From GCA-2725625 sp964574215 (GTDB lineage: Bacteria; Pseudomonadota; Alphaproteobacteria; Rhodospirillales; UBA2165), in contig CAZNLR010000002.1 of NCBI GenBank assembly GCA_964574215.1, positions 124,001 through 188,000 of the forward strand: DNA of 64,000 nt. Direction: 5' to 3'. The notes beneath the pieces were generated by a model. It did no database searches. It was given only the letters and a program-made list of their open reading frames with translations, and was not told where the DNA came from. Every line of letters begins with the position of its first letter. Position 1 is the first letter of the stretch. Shown in pieces: positions 41,883-53,098 of this stretch. Position numbers and translations under genes: made by a program.

Positions 41883-42350
41883 TCAATCCGCCAGATTCTG
41901 TATAATGATCTTCCAATCTTCATCGGAAATTTTGCTTGGTGTAAATGCCATTTTGCCATGAAGGAACAAAACATGGGTTATGTTTTTTTTTCCAGATTTG
42001 TAATACACAGGAAGTTGCTTCTTAACGTCATTTATAGACATTGCTAGGTTTGGAGTGCCCAAAGTTTTAATTTTGAATGGCAAAATCCAAGGTTCTGGCC
42101 AAATATCCCTCACCTCGGAATTACCATCAACTTCCGAATAAACGACAAATGGTGTTGTAAATTCTTTAGTCTCCTTACAATAAAGTAATCCGAGACTGCC
42201 AATTTTCATTTTCTTTGAATTAGTTTTACGAGCCTTGATGGTTCGACTATTGACGTTTGCAGAAACAGCCCACATTTGCGCACCAATTCCAGCCCAAATA
42301 TTTGTTTTATTGTTTGAGGAGAATACGAATAAATCTAATTTTTTGCTCAT
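41883..42350 (-). CDS. A+T-rich orphan protein, 155 aa
   Basis: Codon use is much more A/T-rich than its neighbours (many AAA, ATT, TTA), a sign of transfer. Ribosome site AGGGGG precedes the ATG. The pattern W..GIGAQMWAVS, KMKIGSLGLLYCKETKEFTT, WPEPWILPFKIKTLG and ending with SKISDEDWKIIIQ resembles EVE/PUA-like RNA- or modified-base-binding proteins in spacing, but this is a weak impression. Function unknown. Lies between the DUF559 cassette and proA. Confidence 0.65.
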   Translation of the reverse strand: MSKKLDLFVFSSNNKTNIWAGIGAQMWAVSANVNSRTIKARKTNSKKMKIGSLGLLYCKETKEFTTPFVVYSEVDGNSEVRDIWPEPWILPFKIKTLGTPNLAMSINDVKKQLPVYYKSGKKNITHVLFLHGKMAFTPSKISDEDWKIIIQNLAD

Positions 42351-42417
42351 TCTTTACCCCCTTAATTCAACGAACCGTTCGAACAGGTGTTAGAACGCTA
42401 TGTTTAAAAAAGCTAAG

Positions 42418-43698
42418 TTAAGGCCGCGTATGCCCGTCTCCTTTGACGACATACTTGAACGTCGTGAGTTGTTCGACGCCGACGGGGCCACGGGCGTGCA
42501 TTTTGCCGGTCGATATACCGATTTCCGCGCCCATGCCGAATTCACCGCCGTCGGCGAACTGGGTCGACGCGTTGTGCATGGTGATGGCGCTGTTGACGCC
42601 GTTTAAGAATTTCTCGGCGACATCCGCATTGTCGGTAACGATGGCGTCGGTGTGTTCGGTGCCATGGGCATTCACATGGCTGACCGCTTCGTTCACGTCA
42701 TCGACCTGTTTTACGGATATGACGGCGTCGAGATATTCCGTGTCCCAGTCCTCGTCGGTCGCCGCTGAGACCCGATCATCGAAAGATTGTGTTTCCTGAT
42801 CTCCACGAATTTCACATCCGGCCTCGGTTAACGCATCCAGGATGTGCGGCAGGTGGGTGGGAACGGCGGCCCGGTCGATCAACAGGGTTTCGGTGGCGCC
42901 GCATATTCCGGTCCGGCGCATCTTGGCGTTGATCACCAGATCCTTGGCCATATCCGGTCGGCTGTCGGCGGTAACATAGGTATGGCAGATGCCTTCCAAA
43001 TGGGCGAAGACGGGTACTTTGGCTTCCGTTTGCACCCGTTCCACCAGGGATTTGCCGCCCCGGGGGACGATGACGTCGATATAGTCGGTCATGGTCAGCA
43101 TTGCGCCGACGGCGGCGCGGTCGATGGTGGGCACCATCTGAATGGCGGCTTCGGGCAGATTGGCCTGCCGCAGCCCTTCCTTCATGCAGTCGAGGATGGC
43201 GTTCGACGAATTATAGCTTTCAGAGCCGCCTCTGAGGATTGCCGCATTGCCGGACTTCAGGCACAGCGCGCCGGCATCGGCGGTCACGTTGGGCCGGGAT
43301 TCGTAGATGATGCCGATCACACCCAAGGGCACCCGTACCCGCGAAATCTTTAAGCCATTGGGTCGGTCCCAGGCATCCATAACGGCGCCGACCGGATCGT
43401 CAAGTTCGGCAATGGCGTCCAATCCCTGGGCGACGCCCTCAATGCGGTCCCGGTTCAGTTTCAGCCGGTCCAAGAGGGCGGGGGTCAGGCCTTTTTGCTC
43501 GCCCGCCGTCATGTCCTTGTCGTTGGCGGCAATAATATCGTCGCTGCGGTTGCGTAGTGCAGTGGCCGCTTCTCTCAGCGCCCTGTTCTTGGCGTCGGTG
43601 GTGGCGTTGACCAGGGTCTGCGCCGCTTGCTTAGCCGCCCGGCCAATTTCCTGCATCATTTCAACAATGTTCTCGGCATCCGCCATAATTTTCTCCAA
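42418..43698 (-). CDS. proA: Gamma-glutamyl phosphate reductase
   Basis: 426 aa aldehyde-dehydrogenase-fold enzyme, second step of proline synthesis. [45 protein letters not shown] and the catalytic Cys in [16 protein letters not shown] are visible; the ending [21 protein letters not shown] and [10 protein letters not shown] are standard. Start ATG 43698; another Met lies at residue 5. 13 bp after proB. Confidence 0.97.
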   Translation of the reverse strand: MEKIMADAENIVEMMQEIGRAAKQAAQTLVNATTDAKNRALREAATALRNRSDDIIAANDKDMTAGEQKGLTPALLDRLKLNRDRIEGVAQGLDAIAELDDPVGAVMDAWDRPNGLKISRVRVPLGVIGIIYESRPNVTADAGALCLKSGNAAILRGGSESYNSSNAILDCMKEGLRQANLPEAAIQMVPTIDRAAVGAMLTMTDYIDVIVPRGGKSLVERVQTEAKVPVFAHLEGICHTYVTADSRPDMAKDLVINAKMRRTGICGATETLLIDRAAVPTHLPHILDALTEAGCEIRGDQETQSFDDRVSAATDEDWDTEYLDAVISVKQVDDVNEAVSHVNAHGTEHTDAIVTDNADVAEKFLNGVNSAITMHNASTQFADGGEFGMGAEIGISTGKMHARGPVGVEQLTTFKYVVKGDGHTRP

Positions 43699-43711
43699 CC
43701 CCTTTATCCGG

Positions 43712-45885
<2,174 letters not shown>

Positions 45886-45926
45886 CTACCTAAAATAAAT
45901 CGGGTTTATTTTACCTTATAGCCAAT

Positions 45927-45954
45927 AAAAAAGGGGAATGGACAGCCATTCCCC
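45927..45954 (-). terminator. Rho-independent terminator after rplU-rpmA
   Basis: Stem GGGGAATGG / CCATTCCCC with loop CTGT on the minus strand, followed by six T. Located 27 bp past the rpmA stop; obgE downstream therefore needs read-through or its own promoter. Confidence 0.85.
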
Positions 45955-45980
45955 TATTTCTCGGATTGGCTGCCGCTATG

Positions 45981-46238
45981 TCAGGAGGCCGGCTCCACAT
46001 TGACGAAGGTTTTACCCGCACCGGTTTTCTGGAATTTGACCTTTCCTTCCGTCAGCGCGAACAGGGTATGGTCTTTGCCCATCCCGACATTTTCGCCCGG
46101 ATGGTACTTGGTGCCCCGTTGCCGGATAATGATGTTGCCGCCGGTTACCGATTCGCCGCCATATTTTTTTACGCCGAGGCGCCGACCGGCAGAATCGCGT
46201 CCGTTACGGGATGAACCGCCTGCTTTTTTATGAGCCAT
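45981..46238 (-). CDS. rpmA: 50S ribosomal protein L27
   Basis: 85 aa, standard. Starts [20 protein letters not shown] and continues LGVKKYGGE, with the conserved [20 protein letters not shown]27 reaches the peptidyl-transferase centre with its N-terminus. 17 bp after rplU. Confidence 0.98.
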   Translation of the reverse strand: MAHKKAGGSSRNGRDSAGRRLGVKKYGGESVTGGNIIIRQRGTKYHPGENVGMGKDHTLFALTEGKVKFQKTGAGKTFVNVEPAS

Positions 46239-46255
46239 AACCTAACTCCTTAAAC

Positions 46256-46810
46256 CTATTTCTTGTCTGCAGCTTTTTTCTTGGTAGCGGCTTTCTTTTT
46301 AGCCGCTGCCTTTTTCTTGGTTGCCGCCTTTTTCTTGGCAGCCGATTTCTTCTTCGCGGGCGCCGCCGTCTTTTCTTCCGCCTTATCTTTTTGAGGCGCT
46401 TCTTTTTTGGGAGCGGCTTCCTCTGCGGGTTTCGCTTCCTCGGCTTCCGCCTTTTTGGCGGGAGCGGCCTTCTTGGCGGAGGCCTTCACAGCACCTTTGC
46501 CGTTAATATCCAATATGCGCAGAACCGTCTGGTCCTGGCGATGGCCCTTTTTACGCTTGTAGCCCTGACGCCTTTTTTTCTTGAAGACGATAATCTTGTC
46601 GGCACGGGATTGGTCGAGCACTTCGCAATTGACGGCGGCGCTGGCCAGCAGCGGCGCACCGACTTCGGGTGACTTGCCGTCTTCTCCGACCATCAACACT
46701 TGGTCCAATTTCACTTTGGCGCCGGCTTCGCCTTGCAGTTTCTCAACGACGATCACATCGCCCGGAGAAACCCGATATTGCTTACCGCCGGTCTTTACGA
46801 CTGCGTACAT
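46256..46810 (-). CDS. rplU: 50S ribosomal protein L21 with Lys/Ala-rich tail
   Basis: 184 aa from ATG 46810 ([20 protein letters not shown]), preceded by AAAGAGAA. Residues 1-102 are a complete L21 ([34 protein letters not shown]). The following 80 residues consist of Lys/Ala/Glu with AAP, AAKKK and ATKKKAA repeats, a histone-H1-like tail. The ORF extends upstream to 46888 but that part lacks L21 similarity. Confidence 0.95.
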   Translation of the reverse strand: MYAVVKTGGKQYRVSPGDVIVVEKLQGEAGAKVKLDQVLMVGEDGKSPEVGAPLLASAAVNCEVLDQSRADKIIVFKKKRRQGYKRKKGHRQDQTVLRILDINGKGAVKASAKKAAPAKKAEAEEAKPAEEAAPKKEAPQKDKAEEKTAAPAKKKSAAKKKAATKKKAAAKKKAATKKKAADKK

Positions 46811-47070
46811 TGTTCTCTTTTCGTATTGATATTGTTTAGCCCGTGCAAAAACGGGGCACCCCCAAAAGCTTCCTCGGAGGGCCCCCACGGAAGGCGCGGA
46901 AATTAGCGGGCGCGTGGCTGGATGTCAAATGTTTTTGCCCTTTAATTTCCTATTCTTTTTAAAGAGCCGCCGGACAGGCCAAAGCACATAATATCAGGGA
47001 AATTATCCATCAATATGGGTCATAGGGACCCGCATGGTCGAACGGCAATTATAACCATTCTAGATCAGGC
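46811..47070. other. Intergenic stretch upstream of rplU
   Basis: 260 bp between rplU and the FNR-type site. It should contain the rplU-rpmA promoter and leader; a G/C-rich potential hairpin (CTTCCTCGGAGGGCCCCCACGG) lies at about 46869-46890 on the rplU leader side, whose role is unclear. No gene was found. Confidence 0.4.
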
Positions 47071-47112
47071 TTGATTTAAATCAATTTTGCCGAGCAAAAA
47101 TCAGGGTAGATA
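47071..47112 (+). promoter_or_regulatory. FNR/FixK-type box and -10 of the hemerythrin gene
   Basis: TTGATTTAAATCAA (47071-47084) is a perfect FNR/FixK/Anr consensus (TTGAT-N4-ATCAA). A TAGATA at 47107-47112 is the matching -10 if the site lies at -41.5 relative to a start near 47119, the class II activator position. Points to induction at low oxygen. Confidence 0.7.
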
Positions 47113-47212
47113 AGAAGATAAATAAAATTGAATAGCTAGGTATGCACGCCCGTTTTTTACGGGCACGTCCAGGACCGCAGGGGAATCACGTGTCGGACGT
47201 TGGGGAGGCTTA

Positions 47213-47626
47213 ATGCCGCGAAAAGTTTTTGAATTACCGATGAACTTGATCATCGGCCATCCGATTATCGACGACGATCATGCTCAAATGGTCCGTATTA
47301 TCAATGAAACCGCCGCCGCCTTGGAAGATTCCAAATTTCACGACGCCACCAAATTGATTCTCAGATTTATCGAATTAATGAAGGAACATATGGTGCGTGA
47401 AGAGGAGATTCTACACGGTACGGAATTTCCGTGGGTGGACGAACATGCGGCGCGCCACCGGCAGGTTATGCTGAAGCTGCCTCGCCTCATTGATGAAAGC
47501 GAAAAAATTCAGGATGGTGGCAAGGCCTGGGATGCGTTGATCGATAAATTGATCGAGTGCCTGATGGCCGATGCATTCGAGGCCGATCTGGCCTTTAAGG
47601 CCCATCTCGCGTCGCACAAGGTGTAA
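47213..47626 (+). CDS. Hemerythrin-like oxygen-binding protein
   Basis: 137-aa four-helix protein. Ligand candidates H23 (DDDH), H59 and E63 (EHMVREE), H78 and H82 (DEHAARH) and D125 match bacterial hemerythrins. The residue that lines up with the sixth ligand (His in HxxxxD) is D120 here, so the di-iron site may be altered; this alignment is by eye. Ribosome site GGGGAGG four bases before the ATG. Under an FNR-type promoter, as expected for an oxygen-binding or sensing protein; no signalling domain is attached. Confidence 0.85.
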   Translation: MPRKVFELPMNLIIGHPIIDDDHAQMVRIINETAAALEDSKFHDATKLILRFIELMKEHMVREEEILHGTEFPWVDEHAARHRQVMLKLPRLIDESEKIQDGGKAWDALIDKLIECLMADAFEADLAFKAHLASHKV

Positions 47627-47643
47627 ATTAGTTCTGGTTAGTT

Positions 47644-47817
47644 CTAGGCGGCAGCTTTTACCGGCATCAGACCTTTTTCAGACAATTCTTCAAGTTTCAT
47701 CATATAGATGACGGCGTCCGTGGATGTCCAATGAACGGAAATTTTCAGATCGTTCTCGAAGGTGTCGACAACCATCCACAATTTGCACTTTTCATCCCAC
47801 CGGTAATCATATCTCAT
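47644..47817 (-). CDS. Small hypothetical protein, 57 aa
   Basis: MRYDYRWDEKCKLWMVVDTF at the start, ending LSEKGLMPVKAAA. Ribosome site GGAG lies seven bases ahead of the ATG. The pattern of a short beta-strand protein with two Trp and one Cys is not one I can assign. Convergent with hemerythrin (17 bp between stops). Confidence 0.55.
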   Translation of the reverse strand: MRYDYRWDEKCKLWMVVDTFENDLKISVHWTSTDAVIYMMKLEELSEKGLMPVKAAA

Positions 47818-47951
47818 TATTTTTCTCCGTTACTGATTAGGATGAATTTAACCGAGAATGATTAATATTAAATGAGTCAGGGTTGAAATAGATTTTCCGA
47901 GTTCATGTCGAATAGACTCTAATGTATCCGCCGGACGAAGGAGCAGAATAA

Positions 47952-48644
47952 ATGATCCGAATTTTCATCGGTTACGATCCAAGGGAATCAATTGCCTACA
48001 ATGTTCTCTGCCATTCTATTTTAACCCGGGCGAGTGAACCGGTATCGATTGCCCCGTTGATGCTGAGCCAGCTTAATGGTCTCATGTGGCGGGAGCGCCA
48101 TAACCTGCAATCCACCGACTTTTCTTTTTCCCGGTTTCTCACTCCCCATCTCTGCGGCTTTGAAGGATGGTCCCTTTTTATGGATTGTGACATGTTGGTG
48201 CTTGATGACATTGCCAGACTTTGGGCGCTGCGGGACGATAATTTTGCCGTACAGTGCGTCAAACATGATCATCAACCGCCTGAAGAAAGAAAATTCCTCG
48301 ACCAGCCTCAAACTAAGTACGAAAAGAAGAACTGGTCGAGTGTTATGCTATTCAATAATGATAAATGCTCGGTTTTGACGCCCGACTATGTAAATTCCGC
48401 GACGGGCTTGGATCTGCACCGGTTTAATTGGCTGGAATCCGACGAATTGATCGGTGAAATTCCCCCCCGTTGGAACCATCTGGTGGACTACGACCCTGCC
48501 TTACCGGCAGAGGATATATCGAACCTGCACTACACCACAGGCGGCCCTTACTTCGAGGAGTATCGGAATTGCGGCTATGCCGACCTTTGGCTGCAGGAGC
48601 GCGACCGCATGATGTACGCCGGCAGGGAACGGCCTGACACCTAG
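47952..48644 (+). CDS. Glycosyltransferase-like protein (GT8-type fold)
   Basis: 230 aa. RIFIGYDPRESIAYNVLCHS is the N-terminal nucleotide-sugar region, FSRFLTPHLCGFEGWSLFMD and DCDMLVLDDIARLW contain the DxD metal motif (DCD), and WNHLVDY closes the fold. Members of this group occur with capsule or surface-glycan genes; the acceptor is unknown. AAGGAG ribosome site eight bases before the ATG. Convergent with motB, 14 bp between stops. Confidence 0.8.
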   Translation: MIRIFIGYDPRESIAYNVLCHSILTRASEPVSIAPLMLSQLNGLMWRERHNLQSTDFSFSRFLTPHLCGFEGWSLFMDCDMLVLDDIARLWALRDDNFAVQCVKHDHQPPEERKFLDQPQTKYEKKNWSSVMLFNNDKCSVLTPDYVNSATGLDLHRFNWLESDELIGEIPPRWNHLVDYDPALPAEDISNLHYTTGGPYFEEYRNCGYADLWLQERDRMMYAGRERPDT

Positions 48645-48658
48645 CCTTTTGCCGACGT

Positions 48659-49408
48659 TTATTTCGGGGTTGGGATCTCTACGACGACCTCGACGCGGCG
48701 GTTGCGTTGCCGGTTCTCCGGTGAGTCATTCTCGACCAGTGGTTGCGTGCTGGCATAACCTGTCGCGGATACGCGTTTTTGGTCGAGCCCGGCATGGCGC
48801 AATAGCCGGTGCACAACGGATACCGCCCGTGCCGTTGACAAATCCCAGTTTGAGCGGAAGCGCGCCGTCGAAATGGGCGTGTCATCCGAGTGGCCGGCTA
48901 CCAGAATTTTTCCTTCGGTGCGCGCCAATACATCGGCGATACGGTCAATGGTGCCGAATATCTTGGTGCTTAAATCAGCACTGCCAGATGCGAATGCGGC
49001 GCTGGCCGGAAACCGCATGATGATGAGGTTATCTTTGATGACTAACTCGATTATGTTGTTCAGCAATTCGTTGGCGATCGACGATTTAATTAAATTTTCC
49101 AGATTGGTGCGGGCGACGGTTCTAAGATAGGCTTCCTGCGTCGATTCCGTTTTTTCGCGAGGCTGCTGCTGAGGAATTTCAAATTTTGATTTTGAAGACT
49201 GATCCTTTTTCAAGATCATTATTGGCCTCGGCTGATTAAAGGCCGCGGCGATCGGTCCGGCATTGCGTTTAAAACTATCGCTGTCAACGTCGGAAAAAGA
49301 AAGAATCAGCACAAACAAAGCGAACAACAATGCCATGAGATCGGCAAAGGTCACCATCCACGGCGGTGCGCCTTTGGGTTTTCTCAATAAATTTTCTTTT
49401 GCAGCCAT
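48659..49408 (-). CDS. motB: Flagellar motor protein MotB/PomB (OmpA-like)
   Basis: 249 aa stator subunit. The single transmembrane helix (about 17-38, WMVTFADLMALLFALFVLIL) carries the ion-binding Asp (D22 region). The C-terminal OmpA-like peptidoglycan-binding domain (about 130-245) shows VAGHSDDTPISTARFRSNWD and LSTARAVSVVHRLLR. Ends PTPK. Overall size and helix point to the PomB-like branch, but the coupling ion cannot be decided by eye. Operon with motA, 36 bp between. Confidence 0.92.
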   Translation of the reverse strand: MAAKENLLRKPKGAPPWMVTFADLMALLFALFVLILSFSDVDSDSFKRNAGPIAAAFNQPRPIMILKKDQSSKSKFEIPQQQPREKTESTQEAYLRTVARTNLENLIKSSIANELLNNIIELVIKDNLIIMRFPASAAFASGSADLSTKIFGTIDRIADVLARTEGKILVAGHSDDTPISTARFRSNWDLSTARAVSVVHRLLRHAGLDQKRVSATGYASTQPLVENDSPENRQRNRRVEVVVEIPTPK

Positions 49409-49444
49409 ATTTTTATCCGGCCATTAAAATTTGGGCGTCAGAGT

Positions 49445-50230
49445 TTATTTTCTGGTGCCTGTCCAGGTGTCGCCGGCACCCGCGGATCGTTGTTTTTCCG
49501 GCAGATAGGGCTCGAGAACTTCCCGAACTTCCGTGGGATTTCGTAATTGCTGAATTTGGAAAACACATTCGATGATCAGCGCCCGCAGGGTTTTTTCCCG
49601 CGCCGATTTGTCTTCAAGTTTATCGGCGATGGGTAAGGCGATCAGGTTGGCGAACAAAACGCCATAGAGTGTGGTCAATAGCGCGACAGCCATGGCCGGT
49701 CCGATGGTGGTCGGGTCGGACATGTTGCTTAACATCTGGACCAGCCCCACCAAGGTTCCGAACATACCGAAGGCCGGCGCGGCATCGCCGATCGCCTGGA
49801 ACACCCGGGCGCCCACTTCCTCCCGCTGGATCGACTGGGCCATCTCCTGGGTGAGAACTTTTCGGATATAGTCCAGATCCCGGCCGTCGGCGCACAACTG
49901 CAACCCCTTGCGATAAAAGGGATTACGGACTTTCTGCTTTTCCAGTGCAGGTAAGCCCTTTTTTCGGGCGATTTTCACGAATTTAACGGCCAGTTTGATA
50001 AAGTCCCGGGGTTTTTCCTTTTCGTTGGTGAAAGCCGCTTTGATGCCGATGGGCATGGATATAAAAACACCCGACAGAGGAAATTTAATCATGGTCGCGG
50101 CGAATGTGCCGCCGACGACTATCAGAAACCCGGGCAAATTCAGGAAAATGTTAAAGTCGGATCCGGTGGCGATGGCGAGAGACACAACCGTCACGCCGAA
50201 GATCAAACCGAGTAGGGTGGCGATATCCAA
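49445..50230 (-). CDS. motA: Flagellar motor protein MotA/PomA
   Basis: 261 aa with four transmembrane segments. FLIVVGGTFAATMIKFPL, and in the second pair GDAAPAFGMFGTLVGLVQML and GPAMAVALLTTLYGVLFANL, are MotA/PomA signatures. The charged cytoplasmic loop between helices 2 and 3 (residues ~85-140) contacts FliG. First gene of motA-motB. Confidence 0.92.
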   Translation of the reverse strand: MDIATLLGLIFGVTVVSLAIATGSDFNIFLNLPGFLIVVGGTFAATMIKFPLSGVFISMPIGIKAAFTNEKEKPRDFIKLAVKFVKIARKKGLPALEKQKVRNPFYRKGLQLCADGRDLDYIRKVLTQEMAQSIQREEVGARVFQAIGDAAPAFGMFGTLVGLVQMLSNMSDPTTIGPAMAVALLTTLYGVLFANLIALPIADKLEDKSAREKTLRALIIECVFQIQQLRNPTEVREVLEPYLPEKQRSAGAGDTWTGTRK

Positions 50231-50384
50231 TTTAGCGTTCTCCTGAGTCGCTGGCCTAAGTCACTGGCAGGACTTTAAAAATGGACTTTTCACGTGCAAA
50301 TTGAAATATAGGTAGTGGATTCCATGAATCCAGCGTTTTTTCCAATCTTTGCTGAATAGGAATCACCAAAAGTAGCGGGTGGGC

Positions 50385-51836
50385 TTAACAGTGCGGGTCT
50401 TTTCTGATGAATCCCCAGCCGTATATATTGTCCTTGCCGGGGGAGCCTAGATCAAGGGATTCGCTTTGCAATATCCGGCGCAGGGAGTCCGGTTCTTTTG
50501 AGGCGCCCTTAGAGATTTCCAGGGCCAGCAACGCCGTTACATAAGTCGTCGCAAAAGAAGTACCGCTTTGGTACTTGCCGCCACCGCCCGGTACGGCGGT
50601 CCACATACGGACCCCGGGTGCGGCAAAATCGACATAGCTGCCACGGTTGGCATTGTTCATTACGCCGCGGTAGGGGCCGACCGCCGTGACGGCAACCACC
50701 TGATCGTAACCCGCCGGATAGGCGCGCCGTTTCCGCCATTTGCGGTTGCCGACGGCAGCTACCACCACAAGTCCGTACTTGCGCGCCACCCGCAGGGCTT
50801 TGCGGACCGTTTTGTTGTTGGCCCCCGTAAGACCGATATTGGCCACGTGGACTTTTTCGCGCACCAGCCAGTTGACGGCTTTCAACAAGCTGGAGGCTTT
50901 GCCGAGGGTTTTTCCCGTTTTGCTGATCTCGAAAATATTGGCCGCTTTCAAGTCAGCGCCGGGCAGCAAACCACCCCATCCTTTATCGCTCGGTTGTCCG
51001 ACAAGAAGCGCTGCCACGGCGGTGCCGTGCCCGGCAGGTCCCGGTCGCCGCATGGGATTGAATACGGCCCGCGTTTCAATTTTTTGTCCGGCCAAAGCCG
51101 GATGGTTTACGTCCACGGCCGTATCGATCATGCCCAGGCGCACACCGGCACCGCAATTGGGCGGAATGTCCTTCCAGCCGATGCGGGCTCTGGCCCGACT
51201 GGTTATGGTGCGGCGGTCGACCGGCGCGGGCATGGAATTATCTCGGTCGCGGCCGCTGATATTTTCTTCCGATAGCCGCCTCCGGGTCGGACTGATGACC
51301 GCTGGTCTGCTTTGATCCTGGGAGGGCTCGAAAACATGATCGACATCCAAAGTCAGTCCCGGGAACCTGGCGGCCAACTGTTTCTTTGCTTGGTCCGCAG
51401 TCATTCCGGGCGGAACACGCAACCGGAGAAGCATTAAGTCCAAAGCTTCCAAGTTGGATTTTTCGATAATCGTAAAGCCCATCTGGCTGACGACGGCATT
51501 GAAATTGTCGGGAGGATCCAGAATCATGACTTCGCCCGCGACGAAGTCCTGATCGGGATTGTAGGCAGTAGAGGCGGCTTGATTATCGGCGGCCGATCCA
51601 TTGCTCGTAGATTTGCGAGAAATGGAAGAAGAGGCTTTTCGCCGCCCGGCGTTACCTCTTTGGTCCGATCCGGAACCCCCGGTGGCGGTGGAAGAGCCTC
51701 CTCTGACAATCAGTTTTTTATCTTTTTTTACCTTGGCTTCGTCCGGTTCAAGATTATCGATTATCATCATGCCGCCCCAACCGGCCAGGATGACTAATAC
51801 GATGGGAAGAAGCCGCCATATAAGGAATTTACGCAT
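50385..51836 (-). CDS. Subtilisin-like serine protease (S8)
   Basis: 483 aa. An N-terminal hydrophobic segment (WRLLPIVLVILAGWGGMMII) anchors or exports it. A long Ser/Gly-rich region (45-95) is followed by a possible inhibitor-like domain and the S8 core with triad Asp in LGMIDTAVDVNHP (about 237), His in GHGTAVAALLVG (about 267) and Ser in GTSFATTYVTALLAL (about 425). Standing alone next to motA; target unknown. Upstream 284 bp to the TAXI gene carry no gene. Confidence 0.88.
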   Translation of the reverse strand: MRKFLIWRLLPIVLVILAGWGGMMIIDNLEPDEAKVKKDKKLIVRGGSSTATGGSGSDQRGNAGRRKASSSISRKSTSNGSAADNQAASTAYNPDQDFVAGEVMILDPPDNFNAVVSQMGFTIIEKSNLEALDLMLLRLRVPPGMTADQAKKQLAARFPGLTLDVDHVFEPSQDQSRPAVISPTRRRLSEENISGRDRDNSMPAPVDRRTITSRARARIGWKDIPPNCGAGVRLGMIDTAVDVNHPALAGQKIETRAVFNPMRRPGPAGHGTAVAALLVGQPSDKGWGGLLPGADLKAANIFEISKTGKTLGKASSLLKAVNWLVREKVHVANIGLTGANNKTVRKALRVARKYGLVVVAAVGNRKWRKRRAYPAGYDQVVAVTAVGPYRGVMNNANRGSYVDFAAPGVRMWTAVPGGGGKYQSGTSFATTYVTALLALEISKGASKEPDSLRRILQSESLDLGSPGKDNIYGWGFIRKDPHC

Positions 51837-52120
51837 GGTACTTTTTAAATCTATATTTTTTAACTGTTTTACAAATCGCCATTTGAAACAATGGAAAAAT
51901 TCTTACCGGCTGGGATGCCAATCTGCAATCATAGAAATTAGAAAGGTTAAAGGCGGGCCACCGTCCGTTTATTGATATATTCGCCATAATTCGGCCCAAT
52001 TCCTTTCGGAAAACCCTATAAGTTCGTGACCCAAACCATTTGACTTAAGGTATTGGGTTTCTTAGGGTTCTAAGTGATGAACAATTTCAATAATTTTTGT
52101 TTCACCATGGGAGGGAATTT

Positions 52121-53080
52121 ATGAGAAAACGTCTATTTGTATCCATGCTGGCTGCTACGGCGCTGGTGTCGGGCGCCGCGGTCGCCAAGACCATCGGCGT
52201 CGGGACCACCAAGGGCGGCTTCACCAATCAGGCCGGCCAATCACTTTCCAAAGTCGTGTCGCAGTCGACCGATCTGCAAATGCGGTCACAACCGTTCGGT
52301 GGGTCCAGCGTCTATGTACCGGCCATGAACGCCGGCAAATTGGAATTCGGTTTGGTCAACGAACTGGAATCCATGTACGCGGTGACGGGCACCGGTATTT
52401 ATCCCGGCCGCAAACATCCGAATTTGCGCTCCGTTACGGCGACCATTCCGTTCCGCGTCGCCATTTTCGTGAAAAAAGACTCGCCCATCAAAAGAATTGC
52501 CGACTTGAAAGGCAAGCGGGTGCCGAGCGGCTGGTCGAGCCAGAAAATTATTCAGCCTCTTTTGGACGCATTGTTGGCCAGTGAAGGTTTGAGCTATGAC
52601 GATGTCGTCAAAGTGCCGACCCCCAACGTGGTCAAGGGCGCCAATGATTTTGCCGCCGGTAAGACGGATATCTTCTTCTTCGTTTTCGGCGCCGGTAAGG
52701 TTCGCGAAGTCAACGCCAAGGTCGGTGGCCTGCGTGTCTTGAATTTCGACCCGTCGCCGAAATCTCTGGCCGCCGCCAGGAAATTCGTGCCGCCCGCCTA
52801 TGCCAAACCGGAAAAGCCTTCCAAGCGCAATGTCGGCGTGTCTTCACCAATTCACGTTATGACCTACTGGCACACCCTTCAAACCCACAAAAATGTGCCC
52901 GACGATGTTGTCTACAAGGTCACCAAGACCATGCATGACAAGCGCGGCGCGTTGGTCAAAGCCTTCCCCGGCTGGGGCGGATTCAAACCGGAAAATATGG
53001 CCATCAAGTTTCCGACATTGACCTATCATCCGGGCGCCATAAAATACTACAAAGAAATCGGCCAATGGCCGCCGAAATAG
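52121..53080 (+). CDS. TRAP transporter solute-binding protein, TAXI family
   Basis: 319 aa periplasmic binding protein with a signal peptide (FVSMLAATALVSGAAVA). TIGVGTTKGGFTNQAGQSLS, FGLVNELESMYAVTGTGIY, KGKRVPSGWSSQKIIQPLLD and VFGAGKVREVNAKVGGLRVL are typical of the TAXI group. Ribosome site GGGAGGG is ahead of ATG 52121, which decides the start over an upstream in-frame codon at 52097. 18 bp later comes the permease gene. Confidence 0.92.
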   Translation: MRKRLFVSMLAATALVSGAAVAKTIGVGTTKGGFTNQAGQSLSKVVSQSTDLQMRSQPFGGSSVYVPAMNAGKLEFGLVNELESMYAVTGTGIYPGRKHPNLRSVTATIPFRVAIFVKKDSPIKRIADLKGKRVPSGWSSQKIIQPLLDALLASEGLSYDDVVKVPTPNVVKGANDFAAGKTDIFFFVFGAGKVREVNAKVGGLRVLNFDPSPKSLAAARKFVPPAYAKPEKPSKRNVGVSSPIHVMTYWHTLQTHKNVPDDVVYKVTKTMHDKRGALVKAFPGWGGFKPENMAIKFPTLTYHPGAIKYYKEIGQWPPK

Positions 53081-53098
53081 TAAAGTAAGACTGGTTAA

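Noticed and set aside
52030..52080. Small hairpins CCCAA...TTGGG and CTTAG-GGTT-CTAAG upstream of the TAXI gene
   Set aside because: No T tract and no match to a riboswitch I know; may be chance pairing.
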